64,000 nucleotides of DNA from JAAUUJ01 sp964392245 (lineage in GTDB: Bacteria; Cyanobacteriota; Cyanobacteriia; Thermostichales; Thermostichaceae). Location of the stretch: assembly GCA_964392245.1 (NCBI GenBank), contig CAYMOX010000010.1, positions 30,909-94,908 of the forward strand, in the 5' to 3' direction. The position numbers and the translations under genes were made by a program. The notes below the pieces were generated by a model, which worked only from the letters and a program-made list of their open reading frames with translations, searched no databases and had not been told where the DNA came from. Shown one piece after another: positions 1 to 7,137 of the stretch. The number at the start of each line of letters is the position of its first letter. Position 1 is the stretch's first letter.

Positions 1-2
1 CC

Positions 3-605
3 GTTCCAGGGTGGTTGAATGTGGTGGAACAAGCCCTTCAGGGAGGGGTTTCCATCGTCCAATACCGTCACAAGCAGGCAGAGGGCCGTGAGATCATCTC
101 GGATCTGCAGCAGCTGCAGCCCCTGTGTCACCGCTACCGCGCTCTCATGCTGGTGAATGATCGTGTGGATCTGGCCCTAGCAGTGGATGCCGATGGAGTC
201 CATCTCGGGCAAACAGATTTACCTGTTACCGCCGCCCGTCAGCTCCTGGGCCCCCACAAGATCATCGGCATGTCCACCACCAATCCAGAAGAAGTGGCCC
301 TAGCCTTGTCCAATCCCGTGGATTACCTGGGAGTTGGACCGGTGTATGCGACTCCCACCAAGGCGGATAAACCTGCTGTAGGACTGGATTTTGTCCGCTA
401 CGCTCGAAATCAGGTTGCTCTGCCCTGGTTTGCCATTGGCGGTATTGATCTGACCAATGTAGCCGAAGTGCAGGCGGCAGGTGCTGAACGCGTGGCGGTG
501 GTGCGGGCCTTAATGCAATCTTCCGATCCTTATGTGACGGCCCGACAATTCCTGACCCAGTTAGCCTCACCACAGCCTTCCCAGAACCCGATGTTGCTAA
601 GATAA
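3..605 (+). CDS. thiE: Thiamine-phosphate synthase ThiE, 5' end outside window
   Basis: Condenses the hydroxymethylpyrimidine and thiazole phosphates into thiamine phosphate in the cytosol. The visible part is the C-terminal TIM-barrel domain: GGVSIVQYRHK near the start, LVNDRVDLA with DGVHLGQ, a GMSTTNPEE stretch, GVGPVYATPTK for phosphate binding and AIGGI near the end. The frame is open to the left edge of the window, so the first usable start inside it (TTG at 15) is not the real one. Cyanobacterial ThiE proteins are usually about 340 residues with an extra N-terminal domain, so a substantial part of this gene should lie upstream. The stop is TAA at 603-605. rpoZ follows after a 34-bp gap on the same strand. 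Confidence 0.93.
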   Translation, partial: VPGWLNVVEQALQGGVSIVQYRHKQAEGREIISDLQQLQPLCHRYRALMLVNDRVDLALAVDADGVHLGQTDLPVTAARQLLGPHKIIGMSTTNPEEVALALSNPVDYLGVGPVYATPTKADKPAVGLDFVRYARNQVALPWFAIGGIDLTNVAEVQAAGAERVAVVRALMQSSDPYVTARQFLTQLASPQPSQNPMLLR

Positions 606-639
606 AAACCGCTTGATTCATTCCCCCTGTGAAACCGTT

Positions 640-882
640 ATGACCATCCGCAAGTCTAAGCACCTGACCATGGATACCTCTGAGCTAATGCGCCGGGTGG
701 AAGCCTTGATCGATGCTTCCAGTAACCGCTACCGGATCACGGTGCAGGTGGCTAACCGCGCTAAGCGCCGCCGCTACGAAGAAATGGATGAAATCGAAGA
801 GGGCTGGATGAAACCGATCCGGAGAGCGGTGATCGAAATGTCTGATGAGTTAACAGAACCCGAGATCATCGGGGACGAGTAA
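640..882 (+). CDS. rpoZ: DNA-directed RNA polymerase omega subunit
   Basis: Small subunit that helps assembly and stability of RNA polymerase. The 80-residue protein carries the conserved core RYRITVQVANRAKRRRYEE followed by MKPIRRAVIEMSDEL, which is diagnostic for the cyanobacterial/plastid-type omega (Ycf61). I chose ATG at 640 over an in-frame TTG at 613 because the resulting length matches the family (about 75-80 residues). A second possible start is the ATG at 670. It sits between thiE and a methyltransferase gene on the same strand, 41 bp before the chosen start of the latter. Confidence 0.95.
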   Translation: MTIRKSKHLTMDTSELMRRVEALIDASSNRYRITVQVANRAKRRRYEEMDEIEEGWMKPIRRAVIEMSDELTEPEIIGDE

Positions 883-923
883 CTTGCGCTATAGTGCCTC
901 AGGAAGGTTTGTGTGGTGCTCAG

Positions 924-1841
924 ATGACCGCAACCGTGAGCTCAAAGATCCGACCCCTCTCCCGCCTGGTGAATGGGCTACTTGCGATTAAACCGCTGGC
1001 CCACTGGGCTAAACATCAGGCCCGATCCATGATGATCAAGCGCTCGGCCATGATCGGGGTGGATTGGCATCAGCGGGTTGCGGATCTGAAGGCTCAGGAC
1101 CTGGAAGCAGAGCTGGCACAGGTGCAAAATCCCGATCTGGTTTATCCCGACTACTACCTGCGATCCTTCCATGCCTATGAGGAAGGCAATCTGGGCTGGG
1201 AGCCTGCGACCGAGGTGGAGGTGGCAGCCTATGCCGTTCACTCTCGCATCTGGTCCGGCACCGATCCCCGTGGAGATGCACGGCTACGGCAAAGTTATCA
1301 CGATGTCTTGCTGGCAAAGCTCCCCAACTCACCAGAGCGGATCCTGGATATTGGCTGCAGTGTGGGCATGAGTACCCTGGCCCTGCAGGAAACCTTTCCT
1401 CAGGCCCAGATCACTGGACTGGATCTCTCTCCCTATTTCCTGGCGGTAGCCCGCTCTCGGTCTGGGAAAGCTCCAGCCTCAATCACCTGGAAACATGCCC
1501 CCGCTGAATCAACCGATCTTCCTGCCGCGAGCTTTGATCTCGTTTCTGCGTGCCTGCTTTTCCATGAGTTACCGCAACAGGCGGCCCGCCAAATCTTGAG
1601 GGAAGCGCGGCGTTTATTGCGACCCGGAGGAACCATGGCCCTCATGGATATGAATCCCCGCTCCGAGGTCTACGCCTCCATGCCTCCCTACATTTTGACT
1701 CTGCTCAAAAGTACCGAGCCCTATTTAGATCAGTACTTCACTCTGGATCTGGAGGAGGCGTTCTGGGATGCTGGATTTCAAACACCCCAGCTCATCTGTA
1801 ATAGCCCCCGCCATCGGGTGGTGCTGGCACAAGTAGCCTGA
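924..1841 (+). CDS. Class I SAM-dependent methyltransferase
   Basis: A 305-residue protein with a C-terminal Rossmann-fold methyltransferase domain. Motif I reads ILDIGCSVGMST (SAM binding), the acidic loop is GLDLSPYFL, and motif II/III regions are SFDLVSACLLFHEL and LLRPGGTMALMDM, arranged as in Methyltransf_11/25 family members. The N-terminal third (about 130 residues) has no motif I recognise. The substrate cannot be read from sequence; small-molecule methyltransferases of this form act on quinones, sterols or phospholipid head groups. ATG 924 is preferred; an in-frame GTG at 894 would add 10 residues. The stop is 3 bp before the next gene, so co-transcription is likely. Confidence 0.85.
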   Translation: MTATVSSKIRPLSRLVNGLLAIKPLAHWAKHQARSMMIKRSAMIGVDWHQRVADLKAQDLEAELAQVQNPDLVYPDYYLRSFHAYEEGNLGWEPATEVEVAAYAVHSRIWSGTDPRGDARLRQSYHDVLLAKLPNSPERILDIGCSVGMSTLALQETFPQAQITGLDLSPYFLAVARSRSGKAPASITWKHAPAESTDLPAASFDLVSACLLFHELPQQAARQILREARRLLRPGGTMALMDMNPRSEVYASMPPYILTLLKSTEPYLDQYFTLDLEEAFWDAGFQTPQLICNSPRHRVVLAQVA

Positions 1842-1844
1842 GAT

Positions 1845-2978
1845 ATGATCATGCCCATGATCGAGAGTCCCAGCCCTGCCCTTCTAGCTCTCCTGAGTCT
1901 GGAGGCTACGGATACCGTCATGGTGGGAACTGGAGCAGCCCTGTTGCTCCTGACTCTGCTGTTAGGGTGGCGGATCCGGCAAGCAGCTCCCCCGCAGGAA
2001 ATCGAGATCCCAGAACCTGCAGTTGCCCCCCCTTCAGAGACAACGGATCGACCACGGGAAGCCCATCAATATTTTCAGCAGGCGGTAGAATTTGAACAAC
2101 AGCAGGATTTAAGGTCAGCATTGGATAGCTATGAGAAAGCGATTCAAGCGGATCCTGTCTTGATCGAAGCGCTCAATAATCAGGCCCTGATTTTTGAAGA
2201 CATGGGCCGCTATCAAGAAGCCTTACGGAATTACGACCGCGTTCTGCAGCTGCAACCAGACTTCTTCTTCAGTCGTTTCAACCAGGCCAACTGTCTACGT
2301 CTCCTGGATCGGCTTGAAGAGGCAGTGCGCAGTTATGATCGGGCCCTTGCCATTCAACCGGATCACCCCACCGCCTGGTTCTGTCGAGGCTTAACGCTGG
2401 CCAGGTTAGGTCGCTGGGACTCGGCTGTCACCAGCTACGACAAAGCCCTGGCCTACAATCCCACCGATCCCCAGGTGTGGACCCACAGAGCTCTAGCCCT
2501 GACTCGACTGGAGCGACTCGAAGAAGCCCTGAGCAGCTATGGCAAAGCCCTGGACCTGCAACCTCAGGCCGCGGATCTCTGGGCCAATCAGGGTACGGTG
2601 CTCTATCGGCTGGGGGAAACCATGGAGGCGGTGAATAGCTTTGATCGGGCTCTGGAGCTAAAACCCGATCTGGCGGTAATCTGGAATACGCGGGGCCTGG
2701 CGATGGCGGATCTAGGGTTTACGGCCCTGGCCCTTCAAAGTCATGACCGTGCCCTGGCCCTGGATCCCAATAATGCTGAAGCCTATTTTCACAAGGCCAC
2801 CTGTTATGCCCTGCAGGGGGATGGCGAGTCAGCGTTAAACCATCTGCGACAGGCAGTGCTCCTGGATCCCGCCAGCTTTATCCCGCGCTTGAAAAACTCC
2901 TGCTTTCAATTTGTCCAGGAGGATCCTCGCTTTCAGGAGCTCTCTGTCTCGTCGGGCGGCGGAGGTGAACCGTTGTGA
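1845..2978 (+). CDS. Membrane-anchored TPR-repeat protein
   Basis: 377 residues. One hydrophobic segment near residues 25-43 (GTGAALLLLTLLLGWRI) looks like a signal anchor. A short Pro/Glu linker follows, then about eight consecutive tetratricopeptide repeats from roughly residue 70 to 350; recurring signatures are ALDSYEKAIQADP, EALRNYDRVLQLQP, AVRSYDRALAIQPD and ALSSYGKALDLQP. TPR arrays are protein-interaction scaffolds, and such proteins are common in cyanobacteria; the partner is unknown. Three in-frame ATGs (1845, 1851, 1857) are possible starts. The stop TGA overlaps the GTG start of the next gene by 4 bp (GTGA), so the two are translationally coupled. Confidence 0.88.
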   Translation: MIMPMIESPSPALLALLSLEATDTVMVGTGAALLLLTLLLGWRIRQAAPPQEIEIPEPAVAPPSETTDRPREAHQYFQQAVEFEQQQDLRSALDSYEKAIQADPVLIEALNNQALIFEDMGRYQEALRNYDRVLQLQPDFFFSRFNQANCLRLLDRLEEAVRSYDRALAIQPDHPTAWFCRGLTLARLGRWDSAVTSYDKALAYNPTDPQVWTHRALALTRLERLEEALSSYGKALDLQPQAADLWANQGTVLYRLGETMEAVNSFDRALELKPDLAVIWNTRGLAMADLGFTALALQSHDRALALDPNNAEAYFHKATCYALQGDGESALNHLRQAVLLDPASFIPRLKNSCFQFVQEDPRFQELSVSSGGGGEPL

Positions 2979-3727
2979 GGACCTCACCAGCTGCTCCCTG
3001 GATCTATTTTTTCAGAAGTCGTTTTGATGCCCTGCCGATTTTGCTGTTGGGAGCGATGCTCTTGATCTTTCGCTGGCAGCAGCAACTGGTGTTACTGATC
3101 CATGTCAACTACCTGAATCTGGCAACCGTTACAGGAGTGGTCTTGCTGATCCTGGGGTTTTATCAGTTTCTCCGCCCCCGCCAGACTGCCGCTAGCAATG
3201 CCGGTCACATCAGCGTATTTCGACCTCACATCGGGGCCATCCTGCTTTTGATCACTGCCCTGCTGGGTCTATGGGTTAATCCCAGACCTCTATCTGGTCA
3301 AACCGCCCTCAATCGGGGAGTAAGTCAGCATCTGAGTGCAACTCGGGATCAGCCCCAGGCCTTTCGCCCTCAGGTGAACCCAGCCGAGAGAACGCTTTTG
3401 GATTGGATCCGCACGCTGGAAGTCTTTCCTGATCCCTACACCTATGAAAACCAGCCCGTCGATGTGGATGGGTTTGTGGTTCATCCGGAAGATGCCCTGC
3501 CAGGCACGTTTTTGCTGACCCGCTTTTTAATCAGCTGTTGTGCAGCGGATGCCTATCCGGTGGCCCTTCCCACCCACTGGACTGATTCTGAGTCGCTGGA
3601 GGCCGATCACTGGTACCGGGTGCAGGGGCGCATGGCGGTGCAGGAAGGCGAGGATCAACCTCAGATCTTGATTCAAGCAGAGAATGTGACCCCGATCCCC
3701 ACACCCATCAACCCTTATGCCAATTAG
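2975..3727 (+). CDS. TIGR03943/DUF1980 family membrane protein
   Basis: 250 residues with hydrophobic segments near residues 18-33, 40-62 and 87-101, then a soluble domain. The C-terminal domain contains FLISCCAADAYPV and the later GRM motif, hallmarks of the TIGR03943 (YcgQ-like) family. Family members are usually encoded beside a multi-span permease and are annotated as the second subunit of that putative permease complex. No such permease lies next to it here; the partner in the operon is the upstream TPR protein, with which it shares a GTGA overlap. Function unknown. It converges with the minus-strand gene at 3731, with only 3 bp between stops. Confidence 0.8.
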   Translation: MRTSPAAPWIYFFRSRFDALPILLLGAMLLIFRWQQQLVLLIHVNYLNLATVTGVVLLILGFYQFLRPRQTAASNAGHISVFRPHIGAILLLITALLGLWVNPRPLSGQTALNRGVSQHLSATRDQPQAFRPQVNPAERTLLDWIRTLEVFPDPYTYENQPVDVDGFVVHPEDALPGTFLLTRFLISCCAADAYPVALPTHWTDSESLEADHWYRVQGRMAVQEGEDQPQILIQAENVTPIPTPINPYAN

Positions 3728-3730
3728 GCT

Positions 3731-4579
3731 CTAGGGGTTACAGAAGGAGCAAGTTGCAGGATCCGCCTCCATTTTCCCTTCTGGATACTTGGTCTCCTCT
3801 CGATACTGGCACTTCTGACATTGGGAGATCAGCTTTAAAATGTTGGCGGTGGGCAGACGACAGAGACTGCAGGGCAGCCCCGAGCGTTTCTCGGTAACTC
3901 CAAACCCGGGACATCCACACTGAGGACAGGGAACCTGAATTTTCTGCACCAGATCGCGAGTGGCTTCTTCGATCACCAGCATGCGTGTGGGGTTGTACTG
4001 CGCCCGCATATCGGTTTCAATCCGGATTAAACCCTTTGAAGATCGCAGGAACTCTTCTATAGTTCTGGATAAGGCCTCCCAGGTGATGATTCCTTTGGCA
4101 CAACGATCCAGATTTTGCAGACCCCGCACAATCAGACCATGCTCGGGAAATCCTGCCTTCTGCGCAAACCTCTTGGCCTCAGACCAACAGCTGATCTCCT
4201 GCTGCTGATAATTCGTGCGGGTTGAAAGTGCCTGGCCCACAATCTCCAGTTGATGTTCAAGATCCAGCAACACGACAAGCTCCAGATCAGAAGCCTCCCA
4301 GGGGATAAGAGGATGAGGTCCAAAACTCCCTTCGCTGGCAATTCCCAAGGTTTGACCAGTCAGGTTCATTGCCATCCGAGCTTTTTGCCGAGCAGTTTCG
4401 ATCTGTGAGCCAGGACGGGGGATTTCTCCGGTAAATGTGCCCAGGCTATCCGTATTGAAGTCAGACGGAATCTCCACCTTCACACCCAACGATTGTGTCA
4501 GGATGGGCTCGATCACCTGTTCTTTACGGTGCATGGTGGCAATGACTGCCGTCCGATCTTGAAAGAACACTGTGTTCAT
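3731..4579 (-). CDS. DUF6671-like protein with C-terminal zinc ribbons
   Basis: 282-residue cytosolic protein. The N-terminal two thirds resembles proteins annotated as DUF6671 (VIATMHRKEQVI at the start, GIASEGSFGPHP in the middle). The last 65 residues carry four paired-cysteine motifs (CPQCGCPGF, CSLC, CQKCQY, CSFC), suggesting one or two structural zinc sites. No catalytic motif is recognised. ATG at 4579 is chosen over a TTG one codon upstream because a GAGGAG Shine-Dalgarno lies about 9 bases before it. A promoter-like pair and an inverted repeat lie just upstream (4614-4700). Standalone gene. Confidence 0.7.
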   Translation of the reverse strand: MNTVFFQDRTAVIATMHRKEQVIEPILTQSLGVKVEIPSDFNTDSLGTFTGEIPRPGSQIETARQKARMAMNLTGQTLGIASEGSFGPHPLIPWEASDLELVVLLDLEHQLEIVGQALSTRTNYQQQEISCWSEAKRFAQKAGFPEHGLIVRGLQNLDRCAKGIITWEALSRTIEEFLRSSKGLIRIETDMRAQYNPTRMLVIEEATRDLVQKIQVPCPQCGCPGFGVTEKRSGLPCSLCRLPTANILKLISQCQKCQYREETKYPEGKMEADPATCSFCNP

Positions 4580-4613
4580 CAATGTTGCTCCTCAAGGTCA
4601 AGAATTCCTTTTG

Positions 4614-4700
4614 CACAATGCCTACAGACTGATTTGTAGTCAATCTTGTTGTTAAATGTGGTTACCCTATGATCCATTGAGCATTGTGTACAGTAGGCAT
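4614..4700. repeat. Interleaved inverted repeats upstream of the DUF6671-like gene
   Basis: Two pairs of perfect 8-bp arms: CACAATGC (4614-4621) with GCATTGTG (4681-4688), and ATGCCTAC (4618-4625) with GTAGGCAT (4693-4700). The left arms overlap, so the two stems would be mutually exclusive. The interior is AT-rich. It could be an operator, an RNA switch in a leader, or the remnant of a small mobile element. Confidence 0.5.
4615..4643 (-). promoter_or_regulatory. Candidate sigma-70-type promoter for the DUF6671-like gene
   Basis: On the minus strand, TTGACT (4643-4638) and CATTGT (4620-4615) are separated by 17 bases. The -35 matches the consensus at 5 of 6 positions, the -10 at only 3. The predicted leader to the ATG at 4579 is about 30 bases and contains a GAGGAG ribosome site. 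The -10 region overlaps an inverted-repeat arm. Confidence 0.35.
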
Positions 4701-4721
4701 GTTGTTCTCTAACGGTAATGC

Positions 4722-6638
4722 TCACGAAAGGGAGTTCCTGGAGAGCAGGTTATCGACACAGCGGTGAATAATTTCAAACTGAAACTCATCCACCAGATAA
4801 GCTAGGATTCGGTTCAGGCTGACTTCCGTGTTGGGGATTTTTTCAAGCAAGAGCTGGACTTCATGGGCGTCAACACATTCAGAGGCAATGCGCAACTGTT
4901 GCAACCATGGCTGCGGCATTCGTTGTAAAGACTCCACAAGATCGGATTCGGTCCAGTTAAATCCAGGGAAAAACCAAGCCGATTCGTCGGTGTAAATATA
5001 CTCTGCTCCTAAATACTGACTGAGGGTTGCAAAGATCTGATGCTCCTGATAAGGCTTGGAGATAAAGTCATTGCAGCCGGAGGCCGTGATTAGTTCTCTT
5101 TCCAGTCCCAGAACACTGGCTGATAAAGCAATAATCACGGTTGACTGCCCTTTGGGCTGCGAACGAATAAACCGTGTGGCTTCCAGCCCATCCATGACTG
5201 GCATACGAATGTCCATCCAGATAAAATCAGGATTCCAATCCTCCCAAACCGCGATCGCTTCCTTTCCGTTTGCCGCCACACGGGTTTCAAAGCCAACCAC
5301 CTGCAACAGGTTATTCAGTAACTCACGATTGTCCGGCTTATCATCCACCACCAGGATCCGGAAACGGGGTTGTCCAGGAGCCAGGCCAATGACCCGTTGG
5401 ACCGATCGTTCTTTTTGAATGTCGGAGCCATCGACCTCTCGGAACGGCAGTAGCACTTTAAAGGTAGATCCACGACCCAATTCACTGCTGACTTCAATCG
5501 ATCCCCGCATCAGGTCTATAAACTTACGACAGATCGCCAGACCCAGCCCACTCCCCTCCTGCGATCGCAAGCCACTGGTCGTCTGGGTAAAGGGCTGGAA
5601 TAGCCGATTCAGATCCTCTTGAGAGATCCCATCTCCGCTATCTTCAACCTCGACGCAAAGGACATGATCCCGATCTGGAGCCGGATGAATATAGACGCGG
5701 ATCCATCCCTTATGGGTAAACTTGATGGCGTTGCTCAGCAGGTTGAGGAGAATCTGACGGAGCTTTCCTTCATCCACGGAGACGTATTTGGGTACTGAAG
5801 GATCGATGAAGAAGCTTAAACTCAGATGCTTTGACTGGGCTCGCACTGAAAACATTTCCTCCAGTCCCTGCAACAGATGTCCCAAGTTAAAGGCGTTTTC
5901 CTGCAAGACAATCCGGCCTGCTTCAATCTTCGACATTTCCAGGACATCGTTGATCAGAGTCAGGAGATGCTCACCACTGCGATTGATAGTGCTGAGGTAG
6001 CGCCGCTGTGAGGGGGTCAGATCGGGGTCCCGCGACATCAGTTGACTGAACCCGAGGATGGCATTCAAAGGAGTGCGCAACTCGTGGCTCATACTGGCAA
6101 GAAACTCACTTTTGGCCCGGTTGGCTCGCTCTGCAGACTCCTTGGCCACCTGTAATTCCAATGTTCGCTCCTGGACCTTCATTTCCAGGATGGCATTGAT
6201 CTTCTGCAGTTCTTCATTTTGTTCCTGAAGCTGTTTGTCCTGAGAATATTTGCGGATAGCTTCCTTAACGGTGATGCAGAGATCGTGTTCATCCCAGGGT
6301 TTAGAAATGTAGCGGTAGAGATCCGCCCGGTTGATAGCCTGACCCACCTGATCAGCCGTCGCCTGACCCGTTAGCATGATCCCCAGGGTTTTCGGGAAAC
6401 GGGAATGGATCTCAATCAATAACTCATCCCCTTTCATGGCGGGCATGATTTGATCCACTATGATCAGGGGAACATCCACCTTCTGCTGCCCCAGATCGTT
6501 GATCAGCTCCAGGGCCTCTTCTGCGCTTTCTGCCAGCTCAATCGTGAAGTCATTGCCCAAAAACCGAGAGAGTTGATCTCTCAGGCCTAATAACACAAAC
6601 CGTTCATCATCAACACAGGCAATGACAGGTTTAGACAT
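4722..6638 (-). CDS. Hybrid sensor histidine kinase (REC-HisKA-HATPase-REC)
   Basis: 638 residues. Order: N-terminal receiver (about 1-125, phosphoacceptor Asp62 in VDQIMP), coiled coil (about 130-175), HisKA dimerisation domain with His185 in SMSHELRTPL, HATPase_c (LLSNAIKF N-box, SGDGI, GSGLGLAIC), and a second receiver near 430-550 (MDIRMPVMDG). No transmembrane segment, so it is cytosolic and probably receives its signal through the first receiver. The start ATG at 6638 overlaps the end of the upstream response regulator by 8 bp, so the two form an operon. Both N-terminal receivers are similar to each other, suggesting a duplicated domain in a phosphorelay. Confidence 0.92.
   Translation of the reverse strand: MSKPVIACVDDERFVLLGLRDQLSRFLGNDFTIELAESAEEALELINDLGQQKVDVPLIIVDQIMPAMKGDELLIEIHSRFPKTLGIMLTGQATADQVGQAINRADLYRYISKPWDEHDLCITVKEAIRKYSQDKQLQEQNEELQKINAILEMKVQERTLELQVAKESAERANRAKSEFLASMSHELRTPLNAILGFSQLMSRDPDLTPSQRRYLSTINRSGEHLLTLINDVLEMSKIEAGRIVLQENAFNLGHLLQGLEEMFSVRAQSKHLSLSFFIDPSVPKYVSVDEGKLRQILLNLLSNAIKFTHKGWIRVYIHPAPDRDHVLCVEVEDSGDGISQEDLNRLFQPFTQTTSGLRSQEGSGLGLAICRKFIDLMRGSIEVSSELGRGSTFKVLLPFREVDGSDIQKERSVQRVIGLAPGQPRFRILVVDDKPDNRELLNNLLQVVGFETRVAANGKEAIAVWEDWNPDFIWMDIRMPVMDGLEATRFIRSQPKGQSTVIIALSASVLGLERELITASGCNDFISKPYQEHQIFATLSQYLGAEYIYTDESAWFFPGFNWTESDLVESLQRMPQPWLQQLRIASECVDAHEVQLLLEKIPNTEVSLNRILAYLVDEFQFEIIHRCVDNLLSRNSLS
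5251..5258. repeat. HIP1 octamer
   Basis: GCGATCGC, the highly iterated palindrome of cyanobacteria. Other copies seen at 5561-5568, 33974-33981 and 40731-40738. The count is modest, not the density of HIP1-rich genera. Confidence 0.9.
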
Positions 6639-7044
6639 GACGTTCCTTAAGGCCCGATTGAATCACTTCGACTAGGGTAGCTTCATCCCATGGCTTGGCA
6701 ACGACGTTAAAAAGATTAGCATGACGCCTTGCCCGCTCAATGGCCTCATCATCCGCCTGCCCGGTCAGCATGACAGTAATTATATCGGGATAGCGCTGGT
6801 GAACGCGGATCAGGAGCTCATCTCCCCTCATGCTGGGCATCAGCCAGTCCGAGACAATTAAGAGAATGCTTTGACGAGTCTGGACCAGCGCTTCTATCAC
6901 CTCCAGGGCTTCATCAGCGCTTTCGGCAAACTCGTAAATGAAGCGGCTGCCAAAATGATGTTGGAGTTGATCTCGTAAACTCTGGAGGATCATTTTTTCG
7001 TCATCCACACAAAGAATCACGCTTTTTGGCCTAGTAGTCTGCAT
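6631..7044 (-). CDS. Single-domain response regulator
   Basis: 137-residue stand-alone receiver domain: acidic pair CVDDEK near the N-terminus, phosphoacceptor Asp in IVSDWLMPSM, Thr in MLTGQAD and Lys in AKPWDE. It has no DNA-binding or enzymatic output, so it probably relays phosphate to or from the hybrid kinase encoded 8 bp into its 3' end. ATG at 7044 is chosen because GAGGAG lies just upstream of it; an ATG at 7059 would add five residues. It is divergent from the carotenoid oxygenase gene, with 93 bp between starts for two promoters. Confidence 0.9.
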   Translation of the reverse strand: MQTTRPKSVILCVDDEKMILQSLRDQLQHHFGSRFIYEFAESADEALEVIEALVQTRQSILLIVSDWLMPSMRGDELLIRVHQRYPDIITVMLTGQADDEAIERARRHANLFNVVAKPWDEATLVEVIQSGLKERHV

Positions 7045-7137
7045 CTTGCTCCTCTTCATTCCTTCTCTTAACGTGCTGCAGATATTCTATGGGGTGAGGT
7101 GGGCTCATCTCGTCCCTGTCCTTTCTCAGGTCGCTCC

